Assembly (NCBI GenBank): GCA_030762895.1
Contig: CM061065.1
Span: forward strand, 78,625,607 to 78,689,606
Direction: 5' to 3'
DNA from: Sophora flavescens
Taxonomy: Eukaryota; Streptophyta; Magnoliopsida; Fabales; Fabaceae
DNA: 64,000 bases
Shown here: piece by piece, positions 12,280-26,174 of the stretch
Numbering within the stretch: position 1 is the first letter of the stretch
Layout: each line of letters starts with the position of its first letter
Made by a program: the position numbers and the translations under genes
The notes under the pieces: generated by a model
What the model was told of the DNA's origin: nothing
The model's input: the letters and a program-made list of their open reading frames with translations, nothing else
Database searches by the model: none

Positions 12280-14317
12280 GTGGTATCGAGCCGCTTGCGA
12301 AACCATGATTCTATTACGTGGTTTATACGTTATGTATGATAACATGTTTGTAATGTGAATCGTTTTCTGAAAATTGTTTTTGAAAATCGTTTGCATCTGG
12401 TTTTGCGAAACCTTGTTTACGTGATTTTCGTATGTATATGATATATATGTCTATTGCATGTTTGTGTATATATGCGATATGTACATTGGTTCCGAATCCT
12501 TATTATGTTCTGCGATGGCATCAAATGTTGATGTTAAACATGATTGTTTTCGGTTCTGTGTTGGCGGCGTTAAGGGGTTTCGGACATGAAAAGTTCATGT
12601 TGTTGCGGTGAGGTTCCAAGTGTTGAAACCGTGGCCGTCGTTCCTTGCAACGTGAAGTGTTCACGGGCCTTGCGGTTTTAGGGTTGAAAGGTTGACGCCC
12701 TAGCCACCAAGGAAGCGAGGCACACTTGAATTTCGAATTTCAGCGGGACCCCGTGCTACCTCTGCGTAGTGTGTAATTTGAAATTCAAATTTTGAAATTT
12801 TATGTCACCATTTAATAATTATATCAATCACAATAAATGTGATTTATAGTAACATCAATTATAATAAATGTGATTTATTATATATATGTTACGGTTTCAA
12901 AATTCAGATTTTGAAATGTGATTTATATCAATCACAATAAATGTGATTTATAGTAACATCAATTATAATAAATGTGATTTATTATATATATGTTACGTTT
13001 TCAAAATTCAGATTTTGAAATGTGATTTATATCAATTACAATAAATGTGATTTGTTACAATAAATGTGATTTATGTTAATTGAATAAATGTGATTTATGT
13101 CAATTACAATAAATGTGATTTGTGGTAACAACAATTGCAATAAATGTGATTTATGTCATTTACAATAAATATGATTTATAATAAATGTGATTTGTGGTAA
13201 CAACAATTGCAATAAATATGATTTATAGTAACATCTATTATAATAAATGTGATTTATTATATATATATGTTTTTTTAAAAAATTCAGATTTTGAAATCTC
13301 TAATTTATGAAATTAATAATAATAATTATTATGTGTTATTATTGGTTGTTACTATTTATTTGGTGATGTATGGTGAATGGTTATGGCCTTAGTCCTTTTA
13401 CCTTTTGGTTTATATTTTGAAATACGGCCTGCGTGCCGTGCCTTTCTCTTATATTCCATATGTATCTTCTTTTCTCATCTCACTCCCCTCATATGTAAAA
13501 TGAGGTTTCTGTTTATGTAATGTAATGATGGAGACAAGAAGACGCTATCACGTGGGAGATCTTGCTTGGAGAAGCTTGGACGCTCCTAGGTTTTAGTTTA
13601 GATTCTCTCATTGGCTTGGGAGAATCAATGCGTTAGGGGCCATAACCATATCACATTTATTTACCTTATATATGTATGAGATGCATGTATGTATATAGTA
13701 TGTTAAAAGATGTTTAACTAATATATGTATGAGATGCATGTATGAAAATAGTAAGTTAAAGAGTTTAACAAATGATGAGATCAAGTTTTAATCAAATCCC
13801 TCAAAAGGAAATATTAAGTCACATTTAAAGGCCTATGCATGGCACTCGTCAAGACTACTATCGATTAAGTGTGGGTCCGCCAAAGCGGGGTACCTTTATC
13901 TATAATAGTAAGGCGCGATGGGACAAATGTAATGTTCAACTGCTATCCATTGGGTGCGACTTATCTAAGCAAACTTCAATAGGATTGAAAGGCTTAGAGG
14001 CTCATAAGTTGGGCTTTAGTCCATGTGATGGATTAGAATAAGAGTTATTCACCCAACTATCCAAGAGTTGCATGAGATGCAATCGGAAAGTGTTTCCTAC
14101 CTAAATAACCGAATTTTGGGTGATCGGCCAAAGTGACTTAAAGCTAGGTGAAATATGGATCTTGGCCCACTAGAAAATCTTCCAGCGGGATTTTCGAATC
14201 AATGATGAGGGTCATTGTTTTGAGTAAAATAGTGGGAGGCGTATTTAATTAAAGACCTTATTAAATAACTTCATGGCATGATACTTATACTTTGCATATT
14301 TATCTCTGTAGATTACC
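12280..14317 (+). other. Leader, copy 2
   Basis: It matches the copy 1 leader, with the AT-rich hairpin block at about 12815-13265. The primer-binding site has lost one base within CAG, which would weaken tRNA pairing if the base call is real. Confidence 0.75.
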
Positions 14318-14716
14318 ATGGCATCAAACACATCAAGTAACTTTGTCATTGCGATCCGTCCTTGAGAAGGACAAACTATCCGGAGCAATTTTTACGGGAT
14401 GGTACGAAAACTTGAGGATTGTCCTCAAACATGAGAAAAAGCTGTATGTTCTTGAGGAGCCTATTCTGAGAAGCCACCGGCTTCAAGTGCTCCTAGGGTG
14501 ACGGGGATGCTTATAAAAGCATCGGGATGGCGCCTTAGGCGTGGGCTGTCTTATGCTTGCTTGCCATGACCTCTGAGCTGCAAAAGCAACATGAGACCAT
14601 GGAGGCGTACGATATGATCGTGCACCTCAAGCTGCTCTACCAAGAGCAAGCAAGCAAGAGGAACTGCCCAAAATACGGAAGAAAGCAAGAAGAAGAAGGA
14701 AGTGAGACTTCCACTT
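14318..14716 (+). pseudogene. Angela-like gag, copy 2 (internally deleted)
   Basis: The ATG is at 14318. An extra T (aactttgtc) shifts the frame after about eight codons, but the codon that is TGA in copies 1 and 4 reads CGA here. The segment MTSELQKQHETMEAYDM at 14557 onward passes directly to NCPKYGRKQEEE and then into protease, which is the same gag deletion as in the other copies. Confidence 0.78.
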
Positions 14717-14717
14717 C

Positions 14718-17700
14718 AGGTATGTTTGTTATAGAAGTCAATTTATCTACTTCTGCATCATGGGTATTAGATACCGGATGTGGTTCTCACATTTGTACAA
14801 ATGTGCGGGGATCTAAGCAGGAGTAGACCATTGGCAAAGGGCGAAGTCGACCTACGAGTTGGAAATGGAGCAAAGGTTGCTTTGCTTTAGCCGTAGGGAC
14901 TTATGTATTGACTTTGCCCACTGGGCTTACTATTCGATTAGAGAGGCTGTTATTTTGTGCCTGCAATTAGCAGGAATATCATTTCCATTTCTTGTTTGGA
15001 CAAGATTGGTTTTCTTTTATAATAAAGAACAAAAGTTGTTCTATTTATTTGGATGATATTTTCTATGCTAGTGCACACATGAGTAATGGACTTTATGTCC
15101 TTGATCTTGAAATGCCCATCTATAACGTAAATACTAAGAGGATCAAACCAAATGAGTTGAACCCGTCTTATCTTTGGCATTGTCGTTTAGGCCATATAAA
15201 TGAGAAGCGCATTTGAAGCTCCATAAAGATGGACTCTTGGACTCATTTGATTATGAATCATATGAGATATGTGAGTCTTGTTTATTGGGAAAGATGACTA
15301 AAGCTCCATTCACCGGCAAAGGTGAAAGAGCCAACGATCTTTTGGGTCTTATACATAGCGATGTATGCGGACCCCTAAACACATTAGCTAGAGGTGGTTT
15401 TCAGTACTTCATCACATTTCTTGATGATTTCGGTAGATATGGATTTGTGTATCTTATGAAACATAAATCGGAATCCTTTGAAAAGTTCAAGGAATTCAAA
15501 AATGAGGTACAAAACCAACTTGGTAAAAATATTAAAGCTCTTCGATCAGATCGAGGTGGTAATATTAGAGCCTAGAGTTTGATGATCATATGAGAGAGTG
15601 TGGGATTTTATCTCCACTCACTCCACCTGGAACACCACAATGGAATGGTGTTTACGAGAGGAGAAATCGAACCTTGTTGGACATGGTTCGGTCTATGATG
15701 AGTCATGCAAACCTTCCAAACTCCTTTTGGGGATATGCTCTATTGACGACAGCTTTTACACTTAACGTGTTCCATCCAAAAGCGGTAGAAAAGACACCAT
15801 ATGAGATATGGGTGGTAGACGACCGAGCATGTCTTTTATGAAGATTTGGGGTTGTGAAGCATATGTAAAACGTCAAGTTTCTAATAAGCTTGATCCCAAA
15901 TCTGATATATGCTTCTTTGTGGGGTATCCCAAAGAAACCAAGGGATACTATTTCTATAATCCTTCTGAAGGCAAAGTGTTTGTCGCACGGATTGGTGTAT
16001 TCCTAGAAAAGGAGTTTATCTCCATAGGAACCAGTGGGAGGAAGATAGAACTTGAAGAAATTCAAGAATCACGAGTAGTGACCTACCATTGGTGGAGCAG
16101 GAGCAACCTTCACGAGAATCTTTGTGGAGGAACAACCCGCTCGATAGCACAAGACCAGCGTAGGTCTAACGAGGGATACGTCACCGGCTGAGAGATATGG
16201 ATTTCTCATGACTCCACAAGGTGATGTATTGCTCATGGATCAAGATGAGCTGTGACCTACCGGGAGGCCATTATGGCCCCGAGAATCGAGAAGTGGCTTG
16301 AGGCCATGAAATCGAGATGGATTCCATGTACACCAACCAGGTATGGACCTTGGTAGAGCCACGAAGAAGGGTAAAACCTATAGGGTGCAAGTGGGTTTTC
16401 AAAAAGAAAACTGACATGGATGGTAAGGTACACACCTTTAAGGCGCGATTGGTCGCTAAGGGTTTCAAGCAAATTCATGGTGTCGACTATGATGAGACCT
16501 TTTCACTGTTGCGATGCTTAAATCCGTCCGGATCTTACTTGCTATCGCTGCATACCATGATTATGAGATATGGCGGATGGATGTCAAAACTGCCTTCCTT
16601 AATGGAAAGCTTCTTGAGGATGTGTACATGACACGACACTGAAGGCTTTGACATTTGAGAGGATGCCCGAAAGGTATGTAAATTGCGGTCAATCTATGGA
16701 TTGAAGCAAGCTTCGAGAAGTTGGAACCTTCGTTTTGATGATCTTTGTAAGGCGATGCGGATTCATCAAAAATGAAGATGAACCTTGTGTCTACAAGAAG
16801 GTTAGTGGGAGCATTGTTGTTTTTAAGTTGTTATATGTAGATGACATATTACTCATTGGAAATGACATCCCTACACTACAAAATGTAAAGACATGGTTAG
16901 GGAATTGCTTCTCTATGAAAGATTTGGGTGAGGCTACCTATGTATTGGGAATCGGGATCTATAGGGATAGATCGCTGAAATTGCTTGGCCTAAGTCGGAG
17001 TACATACATAGACAAAGTGTTGAGGCGCTTTAACATGCATGAATCCAAGAAAGGACTCTTGCCTATGTCACATGGTATATGCCTATCAAAGGCACGATCC
17101 CTTTCCACTCAAGAAGAAAGGGATCGCATGAGTAAGATTCCATATGCATCCGCAATTGGATCTATCATGTATGCCATGTTATGTACTCGACCAGATGTAT
17201 CGTATGCTTTAAGCATAACGGCGGTACGATCGATCCCGGTGAAAGTCAGCTGACTGCATGTCAAGAGCATCCTTAAGTACTTGAGAAGAACTAAGGATTC
17301 GTTCTTGGTATATGGAGGTGAGGAAGAGCTTGATGTAATAGGTTACACGATGCTAGCTTCCAGGCCAGTAAGGATGATTCCGATCGCAATCAGGTTATGT
17401 GTTCTGCAGAATGGCGGGGTGTGGAGTGGAAAAGTTGAAGCGGGAGACGATTGCGATTCTACTACGGAGGTGAGTATATTGCTGCCTCCAATGCAGCAAA
17501 GGAGGCTGTTTGGATCGGGAAGTTCATTCATGAGCTTGAGTACGGTTCTGGTATTGTGGACCCCATTGATCTCTATTGTGATAACAATGGGGCCATTACA
17601 CAAGCTAAGGAACCTAGATCTCATCAGCGATCCAAACATATACTTAGGCGCTTCCATCTCATTCGAGAGATTATCGATAGAGGAGATGTGAAGATATGCA

Positions 17701-17795
17701 GATACCAACACTTGATAACGTTGCTGACCCACTTACGAAACCTCTTGCTCAACGAAGCATGAAGGTCACACTAGATCGATGGGCATTAGATTGAT
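14718..17795 (+). pseudogene. Angela-like pol, copy 2
   Basis: Protease has WVLDTGCGSHIC. Integrase lies in pieces at about 15160-15840, with the catalytic Glu codon GAG at 15656-15658. RT YVDD is at 16834-16845, and RNase H is at about 17330-17790. There are many small indels: at 15195 (cgcatttgaag against cgcatttcgaag), 15560, 16060-16190, 16370, 16505 (cactgttg against cacctgttg) and 16830. Many fall in CAG/CTG or CC-rich context, so some may be sequencing errors. Confidence 0.82.
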
Positions 17796-17826
17796 GCACG
17801 ATTGGCTCTAGTGCTAGTGGGAAGAT

Positions 17827-19219
17827 TGTTGGTGTAAGCCCTAGAGGCCAATGTATTTCTTTAGACTTACATTTGTATCTTGCTATTTCATATATATATA
17901 TATTGATATGAGGCATTCAGTTTATTGTGTTACTTGTTTAAACATAATAAAGTCCTTAGAATAGAAATTTCTGTTCAATAGAATATCAAGTATATGACTT
18001 GATCGTGAGACACTATTGAACAATGAAATCCTATTCTTAAATATCCGTAGTCAAGTATTTTATTAATAAGGACAATAATAATACAATTGAGACTATTATG
18101 TGTGCGGATGATGACCACATCTCACGGGTCATAGATATGAGATATCGAGTTGCCACATAGGTACGCATTAAGGTAATGATGTCTTGGATTGACCCACCAT
18201 GAGAACACTACATGGAGCGTTATGTGAGTGTCATAAGTAGTTCTCATAGTGACAATGGTGTATGTAATCCTTCGACACTGAAATCACTACGATCCCTACA
18301 TGAGGAGTCGTGTGCTTTAATATCGTCAACGTCATCTGTAATAGGATGATTATAAAGGCGATCATTGGGCATACCACGAGCCATGCGAGAGGATGTGAGT
18401 GACCTAGATGGAATTTGTCCCTCCTACATAACGGAGTAATATCTGTGGGCCCCCGATAGAGTGAGGCTGTAAAATGCATGGCCGTCTTGAAATGAGTCAA
18501 TATGAGATATTGACCTCATTTGTTGTTAAGTCTACTCGGGTATCGGGGAACATGATATTGAACCATACAAGGGTGACACATTCTATGCCTTGTGTTCAAT
18601 ATAGATATATGGACAAAGGGATAACAATGCACATGAATATTTGTCACGAAAGGTTTCGTCAAATCATGGACTTTCTCACTACTTAGGTAGCGGTGATGTA
18701 TTGCTAGATACCGCTCCTTGTTTGTAATATTAAATGGGATTTAATATTCTGCTAAGTATTGGGAACCTATAGGGTCACACACAAAAAGAGCGGATTAAAG
18801 AAGCATTAAAAGAAAGTTGGACTTTCTATTGGGCCTAGCGCATAGTAGATGGGCTTAGGTCAAATGTTGCTCACTAACTCACTTAAGGAGGTGATACTAT
18901 AAGTAGACCACTTAAGTTGTTGTGCCCACAGGTTGATAACCTAGCCGCACAAAAGAGAGTAAGTGTGAACAACAAAGTCTCGGTTTTGAAGCTAGCGTGA
19001 GGCGAGAGGCGCTGGTTCGTGGCGTTGGGCGCTCACGGAATCCGCTCGTGTGGATACCTCTAGAGACACCGTTCGTGCGGTGTTCGTGATAGGCAATTTC
19101 AACAAACAGCCATCGCTTCAAGAGGTAAACTTTCGAATCATGAATCATGACCATTCGCAAGGATCCTTCGATGGGAATTTTTCGCTGCGTTTCTTTTGTT
19201 TTATCGCAAATTCCCAACG
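17827..19219 (+). repeat. Angela-like LTR 3
   Basis: It is about 1393 bp and starts tgttggtgtaagcc right after the purine-rich tract agtgggaagat. It ends ttcccaacgg, one change from the expected end. The primer-binding site after it is altered (tggtatcgagc, 19221 onward). Confidence 0.9.
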
Positions 19220-21259
19220 GTGGTATCGAGCAGCTTGCGAAACCATGATTCTATTTCGTGGTTTATCTGTTATGTATGATAACATGTTTGTAATGTGAAT
19301 CGTTTTTCTGAAAATTGTTTTTGAAAATCGTTTGCATCTGGTTTGCGAAACCTTGTTTACGTGATTTTCGTATGTATATGATATATATGTCTATTGCATG
19401 TTTGTGTATATATGCGATATGTACATTGGTTCCGAATCCTTATTATGTTCTGCGATGGCATCAAATGTTGATGTTAAACATGATTGTTTTCGATTCTGTG
19501 TTGGCGGCGTTAAGGGGTTTCGGACATGAAAAGTTCATGTTGTTGCGGTGAGGTTCCAAGTGTTGGAGCCGTGGCCGTCGTTCCTTGCAACGTGAAGTGT
19601 TCACGGGCCTTGCGGTTTTAGGGTTGAAAGGTTGACGCCCTAGCCACCAAGGAAGCGAGGCACACTTGAATTTCGGAATTTCAGCGGGACCCCGTGCTAC
19701 CTCTGCGTAGTGTGTAATTTGAAATTCAAATTTTGAAATTTTATGTCACCATTTAATAATTATATCAATCACAATAAATGTGATTTATAGTAACATCAAT
19801 TATAATAAATGTGATTTATTATATATATGTTACGGTTTCAAAATTCAGATTTTGAAATGTGATTTATATCAATCACAATAAATGTGATTTATAGTAACAT
19901 CAATTATAATAAATGTGATTTATTATATATATTACGTTTTCAAAATTCAGATTTTGAAATGTGATTTATATCAATTACAATAAATGTGATTTGTTACAAT
20001 AAATGTGATTTATGTTAATTGAATAAATGTGATTTATGTCAATTACAATAAATGTGATTTGTGGTAACAACAATTGCAATAAATGTGATTTATGTCATTT
20101 ACAATAAATATGATTTATAATAAATGTGATTTGTGGTAACAACAATTGCAATAAATATGATTTATAGTAACATCTATTATAATAAATGTGATTTATTATA
20201 TATAAATATTATATTATCAAAATTCAGATTTTGAAATCTCTAATTTATGAAATTAATAATAATAATGATTATGTGTTATTATTGGTTGTTACTATTTATT
20301 TGGTGATGTATGGTGAATGGTTATGGCCTTAGTCCTTTTACCTTTTGGTTTATATTTTGAAATACGGCCTGCGTGCCGTGCCTTTCTCTTATATTCCATA
20401 TGTATCTTCTTTTCTCATCTCACTCCCCTCATATGTAAAATGAGGTTTCTGTTTATGTAATGTAATGATGGAGACAAGAAGACGCTATCACGTGGGAGAT
20501 CTTGCTTGGAGAAGCTTGGACGCTCCTAGGTTTTAGTTTAGATTCTCTCATTGGCTTGGGAGAATCAATGCGTTAGGGGCCATAACCATATCACATTTAT
20601 TTACCTTATATATGTATGAGATGCATGTATGTATATAGTATGTTAAAAGATGTTTAACTAATATATGTATGAGATGCATGTATGAAAATAGTAAGTTAAA
20701 GAGTTTAACAAATGATGAGATCAAGTTTTAATCAAATCCCTCAAAAGGAAATATTAAGTCACATTTAAAGGCCTTCGATGCATGGCACTCGTCAAGACTA
20801 CTATCGATTAAGTGTGGGTCCGCCAAAGCGGGTACCTTTATCTATAATAGTAAGGCGCGATGGGACAAATGTAATGTTCAACTGCTATCCATTGGGTCCG
20901 ACTTAACTAATCCAACTTCAATAGGATTGAAAGGCTTAGAGGCTCATAAGTTGGGCTTTAGTCCATGTGATGGATTAGAATAAGAGTTATTCACCCAACT
21001 ATCCAAGAGTTGCATGAGATGCAATCGGAAAGTGTTTCATACCTAAATAACCGAATTTTGGGTGATCGGCCAAAGCGACTTAAAGCTAGGTGAAATATGG
21101 ATCTTGGCCCACTAGAAAATCTTCCAGCGGGATTTTCGAATCAATGATGAGGGTCATTGTTTTGAGTAAAATAGTGGGAGGCGTATTTAATTAAAGACCT
21201 TATTAAATAACTTCATGGCATGATACTTATACTTTGCATATTTATCTCTGTTGATTACC
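19220..21259 (+). other. Leader, copy 3
   Basis: Same organisation as copies 1 and 2, with the hairpin repeat block at about 19755-20205. The short open frame found upstream of gag in the other copies is broken here by a missing G (gcgggtacc against gcggggtacc). Confidence 0.75.
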
Positions 21260-21662
21260 ATGGCATCAAACACATCAAGTAACTTTGTCATTGCGATCCG
21301 TCCTTGAGAAGGACAAACTATCCGGAGCAATTTTACTGGATGGTGCAGAAACTTGAGGATTGTCCTCAAACATGAGAAAAAGCTGTATGTTCTTGAGGAG
21401 CCTATCCTGAGAAGCCACCGGCTTCAAGTGCTCCTAGGGCTGACAGGGATGCTTATAAGAAGCATCAGGATGACGCCTTAGGCGTGGGCTGTCTTATGCT
21501 TGCTTGCCATGACCTCTGAGCTGCAAAAGCAACATGAGACCATGGAGGCGTGCGATATGATCGTGCACCTCAAGCTGCTCTACCAAGAGCAAGCAAGCAA
21601 GAGGAACTGCCCAAAATACGGAAGAAAGCAAGAAGAAGAAGGAAGTGAGACTTCCACTTCAG
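21260..21662 (+). pseudogene. Angela-like gag, copy 3 (internally deleted)
   Basis: The ATG is at 21260. It has the same T insertion as copy 2. The QKQHETMEA segment passes directly to NCPKYGRKQ without a complete CCHC knuckle. Confidence 0.78.
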
Positions 21663-24600
21663 GTATGTTTGTTATAGAAGTCAATTTATCTACTTCTGCA
21701 TCATGGGTATTAGATACTGGGATGTGGTTCTCACATTTGTACAAATGTGCGGGATCTAAGCAGGAGTAGACCATTGGCAAAGGCGAAGTCGACCTACGAG
21801 TTGGAAATGGAGCAAAGGTTGCTTGCTTTAGCCGTAGGGACTTATGTATTGACTTTGCCCACTGGGCTTACTATTGATTAGAGAGGCTGTTATTTTGTGC
21901 CTGCAATTAGCAGGAATATCATTTCCATTTCTTGTTTGGACAAGATTGGTTTTCTTTTATAATAAAGAACAAAAGTTGTTCTATTTATTTGGATGATATT
22001 TTCTATGCTAGTGCACACATGAGTAATGGACTTTATGTCCTTGATCTTGAAATGCCCATCTATAACGTAAATACTAAGAGGATCAAACCAAATGAGTTGA
22101 ACCCGTCTTATCTTTGGCATTGTCGTTTAGGCCATATAAATGAGAAGCGCATTTGAAGCTCCATAAAGATGGACTCTTGGACTCATTTGATTATGAATCA
22201 TATGAGATATGTGAGTCTTGTTTATTGGGACAGATGACTAAAGCTCCATTCCCCGGTCAAGGTGAAAGAGCCAACGAGCTTTTGGGTCTTATACATAGCG
22301 ATGTATGCGGACCCCTAAACACATTAGCTAGAGGTGGTTTTCAGTACTTCATCACATTTCTTGATGATTTCGGTAGATATGGATTTGTGTATCTTATGAA
22401 ACATAAATCGGAATCCTTTGAAAAGTTCAAGGAATTCAAAAATGAGGTACAAAACCAACTTGGTAAAAATATTAAAGCTCTTCGATCAGATCGAGGTGGT
22501 GAATATTTGAGCCTAGAGTTTGATGATCATCTGAGAGAGTGTGGGATTTTATCTCAACTCACTCCACCTGGAACACCACAATGGAATGGTGTTTCTGAGA
22601 GGAGAAATCGAACCTTGTTGGACATGGTTCGGTCTATGATGAGTCATGCAAACCTTCCAAACTCCTTTTGGGGATATGCTCTATTGACAGACTTTTACAC
22701 TTAACGTGTTCCATCCAAAAGCGGTAGAAAAAGACACCATATGAGATATGGATTGGTAGACGACCCAGCATGTCTTTTATGAAGATTTGGGGTTGTGAAG
22801 CATATGTAAAACGTCAAGTTTCTAATAAGCTTGATCCCAAATCTGATAAATGCTTCTTTGTGGGGTATCCCAAAGAAACCAAGGGATACTATTTCTATAA
22901 TCCTTACGAAGGCAAAGTGTTTGTCGCACGGACTGGTGTATTCCTAGAAAAGGAGTTTATCTCCATAGGAACCAGTGGGAGGAAGATAGAACTTGAAGAA
23001 ATTCAAGAATCACAGAGTAGTGACCTACCATTGGTGGAGCAGGAGCAACCTTCACGAGAATCTTTGTGGAGGAACAACCCGCTCGATAGCACAAGACCGG
23101 CGTAGGTCTAACGAGGATACGTCACCGGCTGAGAGATATGGATTTCTCATGACTCCACAAGGTGATGTATTGCTCATGGATCAAGATGAGCCTGTGACCT
23201 ACCGGGAGGCCATTATTGCCCCGAGAATCGAGAAGTGGCTTGAGGCCATGAAATGCGAGATGGATTCCATGTACACCAACCAGGTATGGACCTTGGTAGA
23301 GCCACACGAAGGGGTAAAACCTATAGGGTGCAAGTGGGTTTTCAAAAAGAAAACTGACATGGATGGTAAGGTACACACCTTTAAGGCGCGATTGGTCGCT
23401 AAGGGTTTCAAGCAAATTCATGGTGTCGACTATGATGAGACCTTTTCACTGTTGCGATGCTTAAATCCGTCCGGATCTTACTTGCTATCGCTGCATACCA
23501 TGATTATGAGATATGGCGGATGGATGTCAAAACTGCCTTCCTTAATGGAAAGCTTCTTGAGGATGTGTACATGACACAACCTGAAGGCTTTGACATTTGA
23601 GAGGATGCCGAAAGGTATGTAAATTGCAGCGGTCAATCTATGGATTGAAGCAAGCTTCGAAGTTGGAACCTTCGTTTTGATGATCTTTGTAAGGCGATGC
23701 GGATTCATCAAAAATGAAGATGAACCTTGTGTCTACAAGAAGGTTAGTGGGAGCATTGTTGTTTTTAAGTGTTATATGTAGATGACATATTACTCATTGG
23801 AAATGACATCCCTACACTACAAAATGTAAAGACATGGTTAGGGAATTGCTTCTCTATGAAAGATTTGGGTGAGGCTACCTATGTATTGGGAATCGGGATC
23901 TATAGGGATAGATCGCTGAAATTGCTTGGCCTAAGTCGGAGTACATACATAGACAAAGTGTTGAGGCGCTTTAACATGCATGAATCCAAGAAAGGACTCT
24001 TGCCTATGTCACATGGTATATGCCTATCAAAGGCACGATCCCCTTCCACTCAAGAAGAAAGGGATCGCATGAGTAAGATTCCATATGCATCCGCAATTGG
24101 ATCTATCATGTATGCCATGTTATGTACTCGACCAGATGTATCGTATGCTTTAAGCATAACGGCGGTACGATCGATCCGGTGAAAGTCAGCAGTGCAGTCA
24201 AGAGCATCCTTAAGTACTTGAGAAGAACTAAGGATTCGTTCTTGGTATATGGAGGTGAGGAAGAGCTTGATGTAATAGGTTACACCGATGCTAGCTTCCA
24301 GGACCGATAAGGATGATTCCGGATCGCAATCTGGTTATGTGTTCTGCTGAATGGCGGGGTGTGAGCTGGAAAAGTTGAAGCGGGAGGCGAGTTGCGATTC
24401 TACTACGGAGGTGAGTATATTGCTGCCTCCAATGCGGCAAAGGAAGTGTTTGGATCGGGAAGTTCATTCAGAGCTTGGTACGGTTCTGGTATTGTGGACC
24501 CCATTGATCTCTATTGTGATAACAATGGGGCCATTACACAAGCTAAGGAACCTAGATCTCATCGGCGATCCAAACATATACTTAGGCGCTTCCATCTCAT

Positions 24601-24733
24601 TCGAGAGTTATCGATAGAGGAGATGTGAAGATATCTGAGTACCAACACTTGATAACGTTGCTGACCCACTTACGAAACCTCTTGCTCAACGAAGCATGAA
24701 GGTCACACTAGATCGATGGGCATTAGATTGATG
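21663..24733 (+). pseudogene. Angela-like pol, copy 3
   Basis: The protease motif is interrupted by an extra G (ataCTGGGatgtgg near 21717). The integrase core at 22153-22704 keeps HSDVCGP, RSDRGGEY and the catalytic Glu codon GAG at 22597-22599. RT is at 23190-24180 with YVDD at 23775-23786. RNase H follows to about 24733, in several frames. It shares many differences with copy 2 and carries private indels as well. Confidence 0.82.
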
Positions 24734-24761
24734 CAGATTGGCTCTAGTGCTAGTGGGAGAT

Positions 24762-26161
24762 TGTTGGTGTAAGCCCTAGAGGCCAATGTATTTCTTTAGA
24801 CTTACATTTGTATCTTGCTATTTCATATATATATATGATATGAGGCATTCGGTTTATTGTGTTACTTGTTTAAACATAATAAAGTCCTTAGAATAGAAAT
24901 TTCTGTTCAATAGAATATCAAGTATATGACTTGATCGTGAGACACTATTGAACAATGAAATCCTATTCTTAAATATCCGTAGTCAAGTATTTTATTAATA
25001 AGGACAATAATAATACAATTGAGACTATTATGTGTGCGGATGATGACCACGTCTCACGGGTCATAGATATGAGATGTCGAGTTGCCACATAGGTGCGCAT
25101 TAAGGTAATGATGTCTGGATTGACCCACCATGAGAACACTACATGGGCGTTATGTGAGTGTCATAAGTAGTTCTCATAGTGACAATGGTGTATGTAATCC
25201 TTGACCAGAAATCACTACGATCCCTACATGAGGAGTGTGTGCTTTAATATCGTCAACGTCATCTGTAATAGGATGATTATAAAGGCGATCATTGGGCATA
25301 CCACGAGCCATGCGGAGGGATGTGAGTGACCTAGATGGAATTTGTCCCTCCTACATAACGGGAGTAATATCTGTGGGCCCCACGATAGAGTGAGGCCGTA
25401 AAATGCATGGCCGTCTTGAAATGAGTCAATATGAGATATTGACCTCATTTGTTGTTAAGTCTACTCGGGTATCGGGGAACATGATATTGAACCATACAAG
25501 GGTGACACATTCTATGCCTTGTGTTCAATATAGATATATGGACAAAGGGATAACAATGCACATGAATATTTGTCACGAAAGGTTTCGTCAAATCAACGAC
25601 TTTCTCACTACTTAGGTAGCAGTGATGTATTGCTAGATACCGCTCACTTTGTTTGTAATATTAAATGGGATTTAATATTACTGCTAACGTATTGGGAACC
25701 TATAGGGTCACACACAAAAGAGCGGATTAAAAGAAGCATTAAAAGAAAGTTGGACTTTCCTATTGGGCCTAGCGCATAGTAGATGGGCTTAGGTCAAATG
25801 TTGCTCACTAACTCACTTAAGGAGGTGATACTATAAGTAGACCACTTAAGTTGTTGTGCCCACACGGTTGATAACCTAGCCGCACAAAAGAGAGTAAGTG
25901 TGAACAACAAAGTCTCGGTTTTGAAGCTAGCACTGTGAGAGAGAGAGCGCTTCGGTTCGTGGCGTTGGGCGCTCACGGAATCCGCTCGTGTGGATACCTC
26001 TAGAGACACCGTTCGTGCGGTGTTCGTGATAGGCAATTTCAACAAGCAGGCATCGCTTCAAGAGGTAAACTTTCGAATCATGAATCATGACCATTCGCAA
26101 GGATCCTTCGATGGGAATTTTTCCGCTGCGTTTCTTTTGTTTTATACGCAAATTCCCAACA
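24762..26161 (+). repeat. Angela-like LTR 4
   Basis: It is 1400 bp, starts tgttggtgtaagcc and ends cccaaca. Its left part resembles LTR 3 (gtgtgcggatgatg, gccgtcttgaaatg). Its right end is clean, like LTRs 1 and 5. The change from noisy to clean sequence therefore lies inside this LTR. Confidence 0.92.
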
Positions 26162-26162
26162 G

Positions 26163-26174
26163 TGGTATCAGAGC
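26163..26174 (+). promoter_or_regulatory. Primer-binding site, copy 4 (tRNA-iMet)
   Basis: An intact TGGTATCAGAGC begins two bases after the end of LTR 4. Confidence 0.9.
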
